Assembly (NCBI GenBank): GCA_945827565.1
Contig: CALZNR010000042.1
Location: forward strand, 1 to 8,389
Reading direction: 5' to 3'
DNA: 8,389 nucleotides
Source: an uncultured Prevotella sp.
Lineage (GTDB): Bacteria; Bacteroidota; Bacteroidia; Bacteroidales; Bacteroidaceae
Below, one piece after another: positions 1 through 6,014 of this stretch. A program made the translations under genes and the position numbers. Under the pieces are notes generated by a model. That model worked only from the letters and a program-made list of their open reading frames with translations. It ran no database searches and had not been told where the DNA came from. Numbering within the stretch: the first letter of the stretch is position 1; every line of letters starts with the position of its first letter.

Positions 1-37
1 CCTGTCTCGTGGGCTCGGAGATGTGTATAAGAGACAG
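1..37 (+). other. Nextera (Tn5) sequencing adapter at contig start
   Basis: Positions 4-37 read as the complete 34-base Illumina Nextera read-2 adapter: GTCTCGTGGGCTCGG followed by the 19-base Tn5 mosaic end finishing in GAGACAG at 37. The three bases before it (CCT) fit the end of the i7 index whose complement is seen at the other contig end. This is library-construction sequence, not genome; genomic DNA starts at about 38. Confidence 0.98.
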
Positions 38-97
38 AAATTACGGAGTATGCCCGAAATAATTAAACAAGTGTGGCAGTTTTTCACTTGATTACAT

Positions 98-105
98 TAA
101 CTTTG
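98..105 (+). promoter_or_regulatory. Bacteroidetes-type -7 box for slyD-aroC
   Basis: The octamer TAACTTTG fits the Bacteroidetes sigma-ABfr -7 consensus TAnnTTTG. A transcript starting about 7 bp downstream (near 112) would give a leader of roughly 15 nt before the slyD ATG at 127. The -33 element is poor: the best candidate is TGTG at 72-75. Genomic sequence from 38 to the promoter holds no recognisable gene end, though too little is visible to exclude one. Confidence 0.6.
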
Positions 106-126
106 CAGAAGCGAATTATCTAAATC

Positions 127-735
127 ATGGAAAATAAACACAATATGTATGTTGCCGTGGCTTATAAGCTGATGGCAGACGAGAACGGAGAAACCGTAGT
201 GATAGAAGAGGCAACAGCCGAGAAACCTTTCCAGTTTATCAGTGGATTTGGCATTACCTTGGATGCTTTTGAAAATCAGATGATGGCTTTGGAACAGGGC
301 GGCACTTTCGACTTTACGCTGACCAAGGATGAAGCCTATGGCGATTTGGAGCCCGAGCGTATCCTGGATTTGGACCGCAGCGTCTTTTCTATCAACGGTC
401 ATTTCGACCATGAGCATATTTTCAAGGATGCCATTGTGCCGCTGCAGAACGAAGATGGCAACAGATTCTATGGCAAGGTGCTCGATGTGACCGATACAAA
501 TGTGAAGATAGACCTGAACCATCCCTTGGCAGGCAAGGCATTGCACTTTGTGGGATCTGTAGTAGAGAAGCGTGAAGCCACCAACAGCGAAATACAGGGA
601 TTGATCAACCGCCTGAGCGGTGAAGGCTGTGGCTGCGGCTGCGGTGACTGTGGCGGAGGTTGTGGCGACGGTGACTGTGATTGCGGCGACCACCATCATC
701 ACGACTCTGGTTGCGGTTGTGGACATTGTCACTGA
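127..735 (+). CDS. slyD: SlyD-type FKBP peptidyl-prolyl isomerase with Cys/His-rich tail
   Basis: 202-residue cytoplasmic prolyl cis-trans isomerase and chaperone of the SlyD branch of FKBPs. The FKBP half-domains lie at about residues 7-75 (including AYG at 70-72) and 132-160 ([10 protein letters not shown], then EKREAT), as in E. coli SlyD. The insert-in-flap chaperone domain sits between them (about 77-130). The tail (about 167-202) holds ten Cys and six His, including HHHH at 189-192. In known SlyD proteins such tails bind nickel and other soft metals; here cysteine dominates over histidine. There is no signal peptide. The ATG at 127 fits the promoter spacing; Met7 is a less likely start. 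The stop is 17 bp before aroC, with no promoter between, so the two are probably co-transcribed. Identity is firm; the metal-handling role is inferred from the family and the tail. Confidence 0.93.
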   Translation: MENKHNMYVAVAYKLMADENGETVVIEEATAEKPFQFISGFGITLDAFENQMMALEQGGTFDFTLTKDEAYGDLEPERILDLDRSVFSINGHFDHEHIFKDAIVPLQNEDGNRFYGKVLDVTDTNVKIDLNHPLAGKALHFVGSVVEKREATNSEIQGLINRLSGEGCGCGCGDCGGGCGDGDCDCGDHHHHDSGCGCGHCH

Positions 736-752
736 TAGTACGGAAAAAAGCG

Positions 753-1829
753 ATGCGCAACAGTATTGGACATATATTCACGCTTTCCACCTTTGGAGAG
801 AGCCACGGAGCGGCTGTGGGTGGAGTGGTGGATGGGATGCCTGCGGGGATTCCCATCGACCTTGCCTTTATACAGGAAGAACTGAACAGGCGCCGACCGG
901 GGCAGAGCCGCATCACCACGGCACGCAAGGAGGCTGACGAGGTGGAACTGCTCAGCGGAGTGATGGATGGGAAGAGCACGGGCTGTCCTATCGGCTTTGT
1001 GGTGAGAAACACCAATCAGCACTCCTCTGATTACGACAATATGAAAGACCTGTTCCGTCCGTCACATGCCGATTACACGTATTTCCAGAAATATGGCATC
1101 CGCGACCATCGTGGTGGCGGGCGCTCTTCTGCCCGAATCACCATCAGCAGGTGCGTGGCAGGTGCGTTGGCAAAGATGGCGCTCCGACAGATGGGCATCA
1201 CCGTTGAGGCATATACCCAACAGGTGGGTTCGCTGAAAATCACAGGGTCGTATCACGACTATGACCTCTCGCTGAGAGAAAACAATGCGGTGAGATGCCC
1301 CGATGAGGCAATGGCACAGCAGATGGAAGCCCTGATACAAGAGGTGAAAGGAGCGGGCGACACCATTGGAGGCGTGATAGCCTGTGTGGTCAAAGGCTGT
1401 CCGGTGGGATTGGGCGAACCAGAGTTTGACAAGCTACATGCCGCCCTGGGACATGCCATGCTAAGCATCAATGCTGTCAAGGGCTTTGAGTATGGTGAGG
1501 GTTTTGCAGGAGTAGAAGCACGAGGGTCACAGCAAAATGACGTGTTTACCTGCAACGAAGGAAAAGTCTCTACCCTTACCAACCATAGCGGGGGCATACA
1601 GGGAGGCATCAGCAATGGGGAGGACATCTTCTTCCGGGTGGCTTTCAAACCAGTGGCAACGCTGCTGATGGAACAAGATACCATCGACAAAGAGGGCAAT
1701 GCCGTGAAGCTTACAGCCAGAGGTAGGCACGACCCTTGTGTGCTGCCGAGAGCGGTGCCTGTGGTGGAGGCAATGGCAGCCATCACCCTGCTCGACCATT
1801 ATCTGATGAATAAAACCGTTCACATGTAG
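753..1829 (+). CDS. aroC: Chorismate synthase
   Basis: 358 residues, the usual length of the family. Catalyses the last shikimate-pathway step, 5-enolpyruvylshikimate-3-phosphate to chorismate plus phosphate, using reduced FMN as cofactor without net redox change; it is a cytosolic homotetramer in known cases. All three family signatures are present: GESHG at residues 15-19, GRSSAR at 123-128 and [12 protein letters not shown] from 325. The RRRPGQSR block at 47-54 and the histidines at 18 (GESHG) and 119 (RDHRGGG) are the expected conserved positions. The open frame extends upstream to 681 inside slyD, but that extra peptide (MRRPPSSR...) does not match the family, and homology begins at [10 protein letters not shown], so I start at the ATG at 753. 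It lies 17 bp after slyD. No clear intrinsic terminator follows. Confidence 0.97.
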   Translation: MRNSIGHIFTLSTFGESHGAAVGGVVDGMPAGIPIDLAFIQEELNRRRPGQSRITTARKEADEVELLSGVMDGKSTGCPIGFVVRNTNQHSSDYDNMKDLFRPSHADYTYFQKYGIRDHRGGGRSSARITISRCVAGALAKMALRQMGITVEAYTQQVGSLKITGSYHDYDLSLRENNAVRCPDEAMAQQMEALIQEVKGAGDTIGGVIACVVKGCPVGLGEPEFDKLHAALGHAMLSINAVKGFEYGEGFAGVEARGSQQNDVFTCNEGKVSTLTNHSGGIQGGISNGEDIFFRVAFKPVATLLMEQDTIDKEGNAVKLTARGRHDPCVLPRAVPVVEAMAAITLLDHYLMNKTVHM

Positions 1830-1870
1830 CACGCTTTCTGTCTGCAAGATAAAGAAAAGCGAGGGCGTTT

Positions 1871-1902
1871 CTTGCATAAATGGAGCAGATTAGTTATATT
1901 TG
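1871..1902 (+). promoter_or_regulatory. Promoter of frr-rsgA
   Basis: TATATTTG at 1895-1902 matches TAnnTTTG exactly. CTTG at 1871-1874, 20 bp upstream, is a fair match to the -33 TTTG element. The predicted transcription start is near 1909, giving a leader of about 50 nt before the frr ATG at 1961. It lies wholly in the aroC-frr gap, so frr-rsgA can be transcribed independently of slyD-aroC. Confidence 0.65.
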
Positions 1903-1922
1903 TACATTATTTATAATAAAGG

Positions 1923-1940
1923 GTGTGCTCTGATGCACAC
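1923..1940 (+). other. Perfect hairpin in frr leader
   Basis: GTGTGC (1923-1928) and GCACAC (1935-1940) are perfect inverted repeats around a 6-base loop. They lie downstream of the frr -7 box and 20 bp before the ATG. There is no T-run after them, so this is not a terminator. It could be a leader stem affecting translation or RNA stability, or an operator. Confidence 0.4.
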
Positions 1941-1960
1941 AACAGTAATTTCTGAAATAT

Positions 1961-2521
1961 ATGATAGACGTTAAAGAAACTCTGAACAGCGCCGAAGAGA
2001 AAATGGAGATGGCAGTGATGTATCTGGAGGAGCAGTTGGCACGCGTTCGTGCCGGGCGAGCCAATGCTGCTATTCTCGACGGTGTGAAGGTGGAATCCTA
2101 CGGTTCTATGGTGCCCCTGAATCAGGTGGCCAATATCACCGTGCCCGATCCTCGTTCCATCGCTATCCGTCCGTGGGATAAGAAACAGATTAGAGCCATT
2201 GAAAAGGCCATCATGGACAGTGATGTTGGTATCACTCCCGAAAACAACGGAGAGATTATCCGTCTCGGTATTCCACAACCCACCGAGGAGCGCCGCCGCG
2301 AACTTGCCAAGCAGTGCAACAAGATGGGAGAGAGCACCAAGGTGCAGATTCGCAATGTAAGGGCCGATGTGAAAGACAAGCTGAAGAAGGCCATCAAGGA
2401 TGGGCTGTCTGAAGATTTGGAAAAGGATGCTGAGGCTGACTTGCAGAAGGTGCACGACAAGATGATAAAGAAGGTGGATGCCCTGCTGGAAGCCAAGGAA
2501 AAGGAAATAATGACCGTTTAA
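1961..2521 (+). CDS. frr: Ribosome recycling factor
   Basis: 186 residues, matching the roughly 185-residue family norm. With EF-G it splits post-termination ribosomes into subunits for reuse; it is an essential cytosolic protein in most bacteria. The three-helix domain I is formed by about residues 1-30 and 105-186; domain II lies between (about 31-104). The diagnostic RVRAGRANAAILDG block is at 28-41, and IRNVRAD (130-136) carries the two conserved arginines (131, 134) corresponding to the ribosome-contacting arginines of E. coli RRF. The ATG at 1961 begins the family alignment (MIDVKETL). No Shine-Dalgarno is visible, as is normal in Bacteroidetes. rsgA follows 27 bp after the stop, suggesting a frr-rsgA operon. 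Confidence 0.97.
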   Translation: MIDVKETLNSAEEKMEMAVMYLEEQLARVRAGRANAAILDGVKVESYGSMVPLNQVANITVPDPRSIAIRPWDKKQIRAIEKAIMDSDVGITPENNGEIIRLGIPQPTEERRRELAKQCNKMGESTKVQIRNVRADVKDKLKKAIKDGLSEDLEKDAEADLQKVHDKMIKKVDALLEAKEKEIMTV

Positions 2522-2548
2522 ACCTATATCTGTTTGACATTCCGCAGC

Positions 2549-3481
2549 ATGGAAGGATTGGTGGTGAGAAATACCGGCAGTTGGTACACTGTGAAAACTG
2601 CTGGGGGCGAGATGATTGACTGCAAGATCAAGGGAAATTTCAGACTCAAAGGTATTCGTAGCACCAATCCCGTGGCAGTGGGCGACTATGTCACCATCGT
2701 GCCCAATAAGGAGGGCACGGCGATGATCAGTGCCATCAACGACCGGAAGAACTACATCATCCGTAAGTCGCCCAACCTGTCGAAACAGAGCCATATCATT
2801 GCCGCCAATGTAGATCAGGCGGTGCTGGTGGTTACGGTGAAGAAACCTGAAACAAACACGGTGTTCATCGACCGCTTCCTGGCATCGGCAGAGGCCTACA
2901 GGGTGCCCGTGGTGCTGACATTCAACAAAACCGACCTGCTCGATGAGGAAGAGAGGCACTATCAGCAGATGATGGTGGAGCTCTACGAGAACATCGGATA
3001 CGAGTGTGTGCAGATTTCTGCATTGCGCGGCGACGGACTGGACAGGTTGAAACAATGCCTCAGCAACAAGGTCACTGTGCTCAGTGGCAATAGTGGTGTG
3101 GGAAAATCAACCCTTATCAACGGTATCTTGCCCGGTGCCAACCTGAAGACAGCGGAGGTGAGTGATGCCCATAACACGGGTATGCACACCACAACCTTCA
3201 GCGAGATGCTGGCTTTGCCAGAAGGAGGTTATCTGATAGACACCCCAGGCATCAAGGGCTTTGGCACTTTTGATATGGAACCCGAAGAGCTGACAGGCTA
3301 TTTCAAGGAGATATTCCGGTTTTCAAAGGATTGCAGATTCAGCAACTGTACGCACACCCACGAACCGGGATGTGCTGTGAGGCAGGCGGTGGAGGAGCAT
3401 TATATCTCTGAAAGTCGCTATCGGTCTTACTTGAGTATGCTGGAAGATAAGGAAGAAGGAAAATACCGCGAAGCCTTTTAA
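2549..3481 (+). CDS. rsgA: Small-subunit ribosome biogenesis GTPase RsgA (circularly permuted)
   Basis: 310 residues from the chosen start. RsgA binds the maturing 30S subunit and uses GTP hydrolysis in late assembly quality control. Order of elements: N-terminal OB fold (about 1-75), then a circularly permuted G domain with G4 NKTD (126-129), G5 SA (157-158), G1 GNSGVGKST (180-188), switch I around HTTT (213-216) and G3 DTPG (231-234). A C-terminal zinc site of the form C-x4-C-x-H-x5-C follows (Cys262, Cys267, His269, Cys275). A TTG at 2534 would add five residues, but the family begins at the equivalent of [13 protein letters not shown], so the ATG at 2549 is preferred. The last codons lie inside a terminator hairpin, and the stop overlaps the convergent RHH gene by 4 bp. 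Confidence 0.96.
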   Translation: MEGLVVRNTGSWYTVKTAGGEMIDCKIKGNFRLKGIRSTNPVAVGDYVTIVPNKEGTAMISAINDRKNYIIRKSPNLSKQSHIIAANVDQAVLVVTVKKPETNTVFIDRFLASAEAYRVPVVLTFNKTDLLDEEERHYQQMMVELYENIGYECVQISALRGDGLDRLKQCLSNKVTVLSGNSGVGKSTLINGILPGANLKTAEVSDAHNTGMHTTTFSEMLALPEGGYLIDTPGIKGFGTFDMEPEELTGYFKEIFRFSKDCRFSNCTHTHEPGCAVRQAVEEHYISESRYRSYLSMLEDKEEGKYREAF

Positions 3482-3504
3482 GGCTCCGCGGTATTTCCGT
3501 TTTT
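3461..3504 (+). terminator. Bidirectional intrinsic terminator overlapping two stop codons
   Basis: A 15-bp stem with one A/C mismatch pairs 3461-3475 (AAATACCGCG-A-AGCC) with 3482-3496 (GGCT-C-CGCGGTATTT) around loop TTTTAA. On the plus strand it is followed by CCG and five T (3500-3504), which suits termination after rsgA. On the minus strand the stem runs into TTTTCC, a weaker U-tract, which suits termination after the RHH gene. Both stop codons (rsgA 3479-3481, RHH 3480-3478) lie in the loop or at its edge, so the hairpin arms also encode the C-termini of both proteins. Confidence 0.85.
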
Positions 3505-3663
3505 CTTGGGCAGGCGTTTCGCCTTGCGCAGTGCTTCATTGATAATCCACTGTATCTGTCCGTTGGTGGAGCGAAACTCATCAGCCGCCCACGCCTCAAG
3601 GGCATTCATGGTGGCACTGTCAATGCGCAATATAAAACTCTTTGTCTTTTCTGTCTTTGCCAT
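3478..3663 (-). CDS. Arc-type ribbon-helix-helix DNA-binding protein
   Basis: 61 residues, a likely sequence-specific DNA-binding dimer of the MetJ/Arc superfamily. The beta strand is KSFILRID (8-15), helix A about 16-32, an RSTNGQ turn (31-36) and helix B about 36-50, then a basic tail. The pattern lines up with phage P22 Arc: F10, L12 and R13 coincide in number and identity, and RSTNGQI matches Arc's RSVNSEI. At the Arc base-contact positions 9/11/13 it carries Ser, Ile and Arg. It lies 82 bp downstream of the SPFH gene with no promoter visible between, so it is probably the second gene of that operon. It overlaps rsgA tail to tail by 4 bp. Its target is unknown; autoregulation of the operon is inferred. 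No adjacent toxin-like gene is seen, so a toxin-antitoxin role is not supported. Confidence 0.85.
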   Translation of the reverse strand: MAKTEKTKSFILRIDSATMNALEAWAADEFRSTNGQIQWIINEALRKAKRLPKKNGNTAEP

Positions 3664-3683
3664 GTTCAGTCACATATATTCAT

Positions 3684-3723
3684 TGTGGCTCTTTGCCGCT
3701 CTGTGTGGCTCCTTGCTGGTTGG
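3684..3723. repeat. Imperfect 20-bp tandem repeat in SPFH-RHH spacer
   Basis: Two adjacent 20-bp units (3684-3703 and 3704-3723) both begin TGTGGCTC and agree at 15 of 20 positions. They lie in the 82-bp untranslated spacer between the SPFH stop and the RHH start. The rest of the spacer shows no -7 box and no open frame longer than a few codons on the minus strand. The significance is unclear, and the repeat may be chance. Confidence 0.35.
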
Positions 3724-3745
3724 CGGCGGGGTGGTTTCTAATGGG

Positions 3746-4699
3746 TTAGTGATTCAAAGTGCCTGTGTTCACCACCGGTTGTGCCGATTCGTCTCCGCAG
3801 AGAATCACCAGCAGGTTGCACACCATGGCAGCTTTCTTGTCGTCGTCTAATTCCAGTATCTCTTCCTCTGATAGTTTGTTCAGTGCCAGTTTTACCATAG
3901 AAACGGCTCCCTCTACTATCTTCTCGCGGGCACTGATGATGGCAGCAGCCTGTTGGCGGCGCAGCATCACAGCAGCAATCTCGGGGGCGTATGCCAGATA
4001 GTTGATGCGGGCTTCCACTACCTCTATTCCTGCAATGGCAAGTCGTTCGTTCAGTTTCTGCACCAGTTGCTGGTTGATTTCGTCGCCACCGCTGCGCAGT
4101 GTCATCTCGTTGCTGGTGCCATCCACATTATCGTAGGCGTACTGTCCTGCCACCTGGCGCAGTGCTGCATCGCTCTGTGTCTTCACAAATGCCTCGAGTG
4201 CATCCATGATGCTCTTCACATTGGTGCCAATCTGGTTCTCGTTTTGAGCCATTGTCTGTGAGTCGATTTCAAAAATGGCCTTGTAGGTGTCGCGCAGTTT
4301 CCATACCAACACCAAACCAATCAGCACGGGATTGCCTATCTTGTCGTTCACCTTGATGGGTTCTGCATCTAAGTTGCGAGCACGCAGCGACAACTTCTTA
4401 GTGAAGATAAATGGATGCACCCAGTAATAGCCGGTACGGGTGAAGGTGCCACGATATTTACCGAAAAACATCATGATGCGAGCTTCGCCAGGCTCTAACT
4501 GTACAAAACCTGCCAGCAAAATAGGGAAAAGAATGAACAACAGCACGGCTGCAGCAATCAGTGCACCGCCCACATTGCCTTCTAATTCTACACCTGCCAC
4601 ACATGCACCTATGGCAATGGCGAAATCTAAAATGGTTAAAACGAGCATTGCAATACCACTTAATTGCTTTCCTTTAAACTCAAACTCCTTGTTTTCCAT
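3746..4699 (-). CDS. SPFH/band-7 domain membrane protein
   Basis: 317 residues. Two hydrophobic segments (about 14-35 and 43-65) anchor the N-terminus in the inner membrane. They are followed by an SPFH (stomatin/prohibitin/flotillin/HflK-C) domain, about 66-235, opening with VQLEPGEARIMMFFGKYRGT and containing the GYYWVHPF block at 90-97. A helical, Ala/Gln/Glu-rich stretch (about 237-285, RRQQAAAIISAREKIVEGAV) resembles the oligomerising helices of this superfamily. Known members build ring-shaped scaffolds around membrane proteases or in membrane microdomains; the partner here is unknown. The ATG at 4699-4697 is preceded by an AT-rich leader and a -7 box. No NfeD-like or FtsH-like partner gene is adjacent; instead an RHH regulator gene follows. 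The fold assignment is firm, the function open. Confidence 0.88.
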   Translation of the reverse strand: MENKEFEFKGKQLSGIAMLVLTILDFAIAIGACVAGVELEGNVGGALIAAAVLLFILFPILLAGFVQLEPGEARIMMFFGKYRGTFTRTGYYWVHPFIFTKKLSLRARNLDAEPIKVNDKIGNPVLIGLVLVWKLRDTYKAIFEIDSQTMAQNENQIGTNVKSIMDALEAFVKTQSDAALRQVAGQYAYDNVDGTSNEMTLRSGGDEINQQLVQKLNERLAIAGIEVVEARINYLAYAPEIAAVMLRRQQAAAIISAREKIVEGAVSMVKLALNKLSEEEILELDDDKKAAMVCNLLVILCGDESAQPVVNTGTLNH

Positions 4700-4718
4700 G
4701 TTCTTATTATTTGGTTGA

Positions 4719-4736
4719 TGATATCATATTGATATC
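4719..4736 (-). promoter_or_regulatory. Putative operator: two TGATATC repeats 11 bp apart
   Basis: TGATATC occurs at 4719-4725 and again at 4730-4736, a direct repeat with an 11-bp period, about one helical turn. The left copy sits within the perfect 10-bp palindrome ATGATATCAT (4718-4727). The repeats lie immediately downstream of the SPFH -7 box and cover the expected transcription start. This layout suits repression by a cooperatively binding RHH protein, and one is encoded in the same operon. The sequence pattern is seen; the regulator assignment is inference. Confidence 0.45.
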
Positions 4737-4737
4737 G

Positions 4738-4745
4738 CAAATGTA
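4738..4745 (-). promoter_or_regulatory. -7 box for the SPFH-RHH operon
   Basis: On the minus strand the octamer reads TACATTTG, an exact TAnnTTTG match. Expected transcription start is near 4731, leaving about 30 nt of leader to the ATG at 4699. I see no good -33 TTTG at the right distance, so the promoter may be weak or need help. It is divergent to the mnmA promoter about 100 bp away. Confidence 0.55.
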
Positions 4746-4844
4746 AAAGAATTTGGGAAGAGTTGTATCGTTTTGCATTGAGTTTTAAAGATAATTAACG
4801 GTCGATGTGTGGCTCTGCGCATAGGAAATATTGATAAAAAAGAG

Positions 4845-4852
4845 TAGTTTTG
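4845..4852 (+). promoter_or_regulatory. -7 box for mnmA
   Basis: TAGTTTTG matches TAnnTTTG. Expected start near 4859 would give a leader of about 80 nt before the mnmA ATG at 4938, long for this window. No clear -33 TTTG is visible. Confidence 0.5.
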
Positions 4853-4887
4853 CAGTTGTTTTCCCATTCTTTGGCAAAAAGGCAATG

Positions 4888-4904
4888 ACGGGGAATAAGC
4901 CCGT
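4888..4904 (+). other. Hairpin in mnmA leader
   Basis: ACGGG (4888-4892) pairs with CCCGT (4900-4904) around a 7-base loop. A further GGCA (4881-4884) and TGCC (4912-4915) could close an outer stem. It lies between the mnmA -7 box and its ATG. No known riboswitch class is recognised. Confidence 0.35.
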
Positions 4905-4937
4905 GTGATGCTGCCAGGGAGTTAAAAACATGGTGTA

Positions 4938-6014
4938 ATGAATCTGGAATCCTGTAAAGACAAGCGTATTGCCGTGCTGCTCTCGGGCGGTGTGGATAGT
5001 TCGGTAGTGGTGTGCGAGATGGCAAGTCATGGGTTGCATCCCGACTGTTTCTATATCAATATCGGTCCTGAAGAGCAGGAGCATTGGGACTGTTCGTCAG
5101 AAGAAGACTTGGAGATGGCTACTGCTGTGGCTGTAAGGTATGGCTGTAAGTTGGAGGTGGTGGACTGTCATCAGGAGTATTGGGATGAGGTGACACGCTA
5201 CACCATGGAAAAGGTGAAGACAGGTTACACCCCCAATCCCGATGTGATGTGCAACAGGCTCATCAAGTTTGGCGCCTTTCATCAGAAGCGAGGGCATGAG
5301 TACGACCTCATTGCCACGGGGCATTATGCACAGACCGAGGTCATTGACGGACTGAAATGGCTCACCACCAGTCCTGACCCGGTGAAAGACCAGACCGACT
5401 TTTTGGCACAGATATACGACTGGCAGTTGAAAAAAGCCATCTTTCCCATTGGTCATTATATGAAAGACGAGGTGAGAGTGATTGCCGAACGTGAGCACCT
5501 GATCAATGCCAAGCGCAAGGATTCGCAGGGTATCTGCTTCTTGGGTCGCATCAACTACAATGACTACATCCGAAGATATTTGGGAGAAAATCCCGGAGAT
5601 GTGGTGGAGTTGGACACTGGGAAGCTGATAGGAAAGCACAAGGGACTGTGGTTTCACACCATTGGTCAGCGCAAAGGGATGGGCTTTGGCGGTGGTCCGT
5701 GGTTTGTGGTTAAGAAGGATGTGGAGCAGAATATTCTTTATGTGGCACATGGTTACGATCCAGCCACTGCTTACCGCTCGGATTTCAAGGTGCACGATTT
5801 CCACTTCCTCACTGTCAATGAGTTGCCCCAGCACATCACTTTCAAGATAAGACATACTCCCGAATGGCACCGTGCTGAGGTGGAAAGGATGGACGAAAAA
5901 ACCTATGTGATACATTCAGAGGCTGCCATCCATGGGGTTGCGCCAGGGCAGTTCTGTGTGGTGTATGACGAGAACCATCACCGCTGTTATGGCAGTGGTG
6001 AGATTACTCTATGA
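4938..6014 (+). CDS. mnmA: tRNA-specific 2-thiouridylase MnmA
   Basis: 358 residues, close to the family length. Thiolates U34 at C2 in the wobble position of tRNAs for Lys, Glu and Gln: it adenylates the uridine and transfers persulfide sulfur. The PP-loop SGGVDSS is at residues 16-22. The catalytic cysteines are Cys105 in NPDVMCN and Cys200 in KDSQGICFLG, at spacing equivalent to Cys102/Cys199 of E. coli. ATGHYA (126-131) and TIGQRKG (241-247) are further family blocks, and the C-terminal beta-barrel closes with APGQFCVVYD. The ATG at 4938 gives the family N-terminus just ahead of the PP-loop. To my knowledge Bacteroidales often carry more than one MnmA paralogue; which one this is cannot be told here. 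Its 3' end overlaps the convergent flavoprotein gene by 11 bp. Confidence 0.95.
   Translation: MNLESCKDKRIAVLLSGGVDSSVVVCEMASHGLHPDCFYINIGPEEQEHWDCSSEEDLEMATAVAVRYGCKLEVVDCHQEYWDEVTRYTMEKVKTGYTPNPDVMCNRLIKFGAFHQKRGHEYDLIATGHYAQTEVIDGLKWLTTSPDPVKDQTDFLAQIYDWQLKKAIFPIGHYMKDEVRVIAEREHLINAKRKDSQGICFLGRINYNDYIRRYLGENPGDVVELDTGKLIGKHKGLWFHTIGQRKGMGFGGGPWFVVKKDVEQNILYVAHGYDPATAYRSDFKVHDFHFLTVNELPQHITFKIRHTPEWHRAEVERMDEKTYVIHSEAAIHGVAPGQFCVVYDENHHRCYGSGEITL
5978..6001. other. Hairpin at the 3' end of mnmA, no U-tract
   Basis: TCACCGCTG (5978-5986) pairs with CAGTGGTGA (5993-6001) as a 9-bp RNA stem with one G-U pair and loop TTATGG. It lies inside the last codons of mnmA, just before the overlap with the convergent gene. 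There is no T-run on either side, so it does not qualify as a standard intrinsic terminator. It may still slow polymerase or protect the 3' end. Confidence 0.35.

Noticed and set aside
97..732. 211-codon open frame antisense to slyD, starting with a Thr/Ala/Val-rich stretch
   Set aside because: The low-complexity part is the complement of the Cys/Gly/His tail codons of slyD, and the rest shows no motif.
681..752. Upstream extension of aroC overlapping slyD
   Set aside because: The extra 24 residues are an out-of-frame reading of the SlyD tail, and family homology starts at the ATG at 753.
605..1022. Several overlapping short frames around the slyD-aroC junction on both strands
   Set aside because: They are alternative-frame readings of the GC-rich SlyD tail and the aroC start; the aroC and slyD frames carry all recognisable motifs.
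1844..1875. GCAAGA/TCTTGC inverted repeat after aroC as a terminator
   Set aside because: It has only 6 bp of stem around a 20-base loop and no T-run, and it overlaps the likely -33 element of the frr promoter.
2534..2548. TTG start for rsgA giving five extra residues
   Set aside because: The ATG at 2549 gives the family N-terminus exactly, and TTG starts are uncommon.
1907..3055. 382-codon open frame on the minus strand across frr and rsgA
   Set aside because: It is antisense to two strongly recognised genes, its product is His/Leu-rich with no recognisable domain, and it has no promoter; it reflects codon bias of the real genes.
3478..4699. SPFH-RHH pair as a toxin-antitoxin system
   Set aside because: The SPFH protein is a large membrane scaffold unlike known toxins, and no small toxin gene is adjacent to the RHH gene.
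5097..5915. 272-codon open frame antisense to mnmA
   Set aside because: It lies fully inside a clear mnmA gene and its translation shows no family features.
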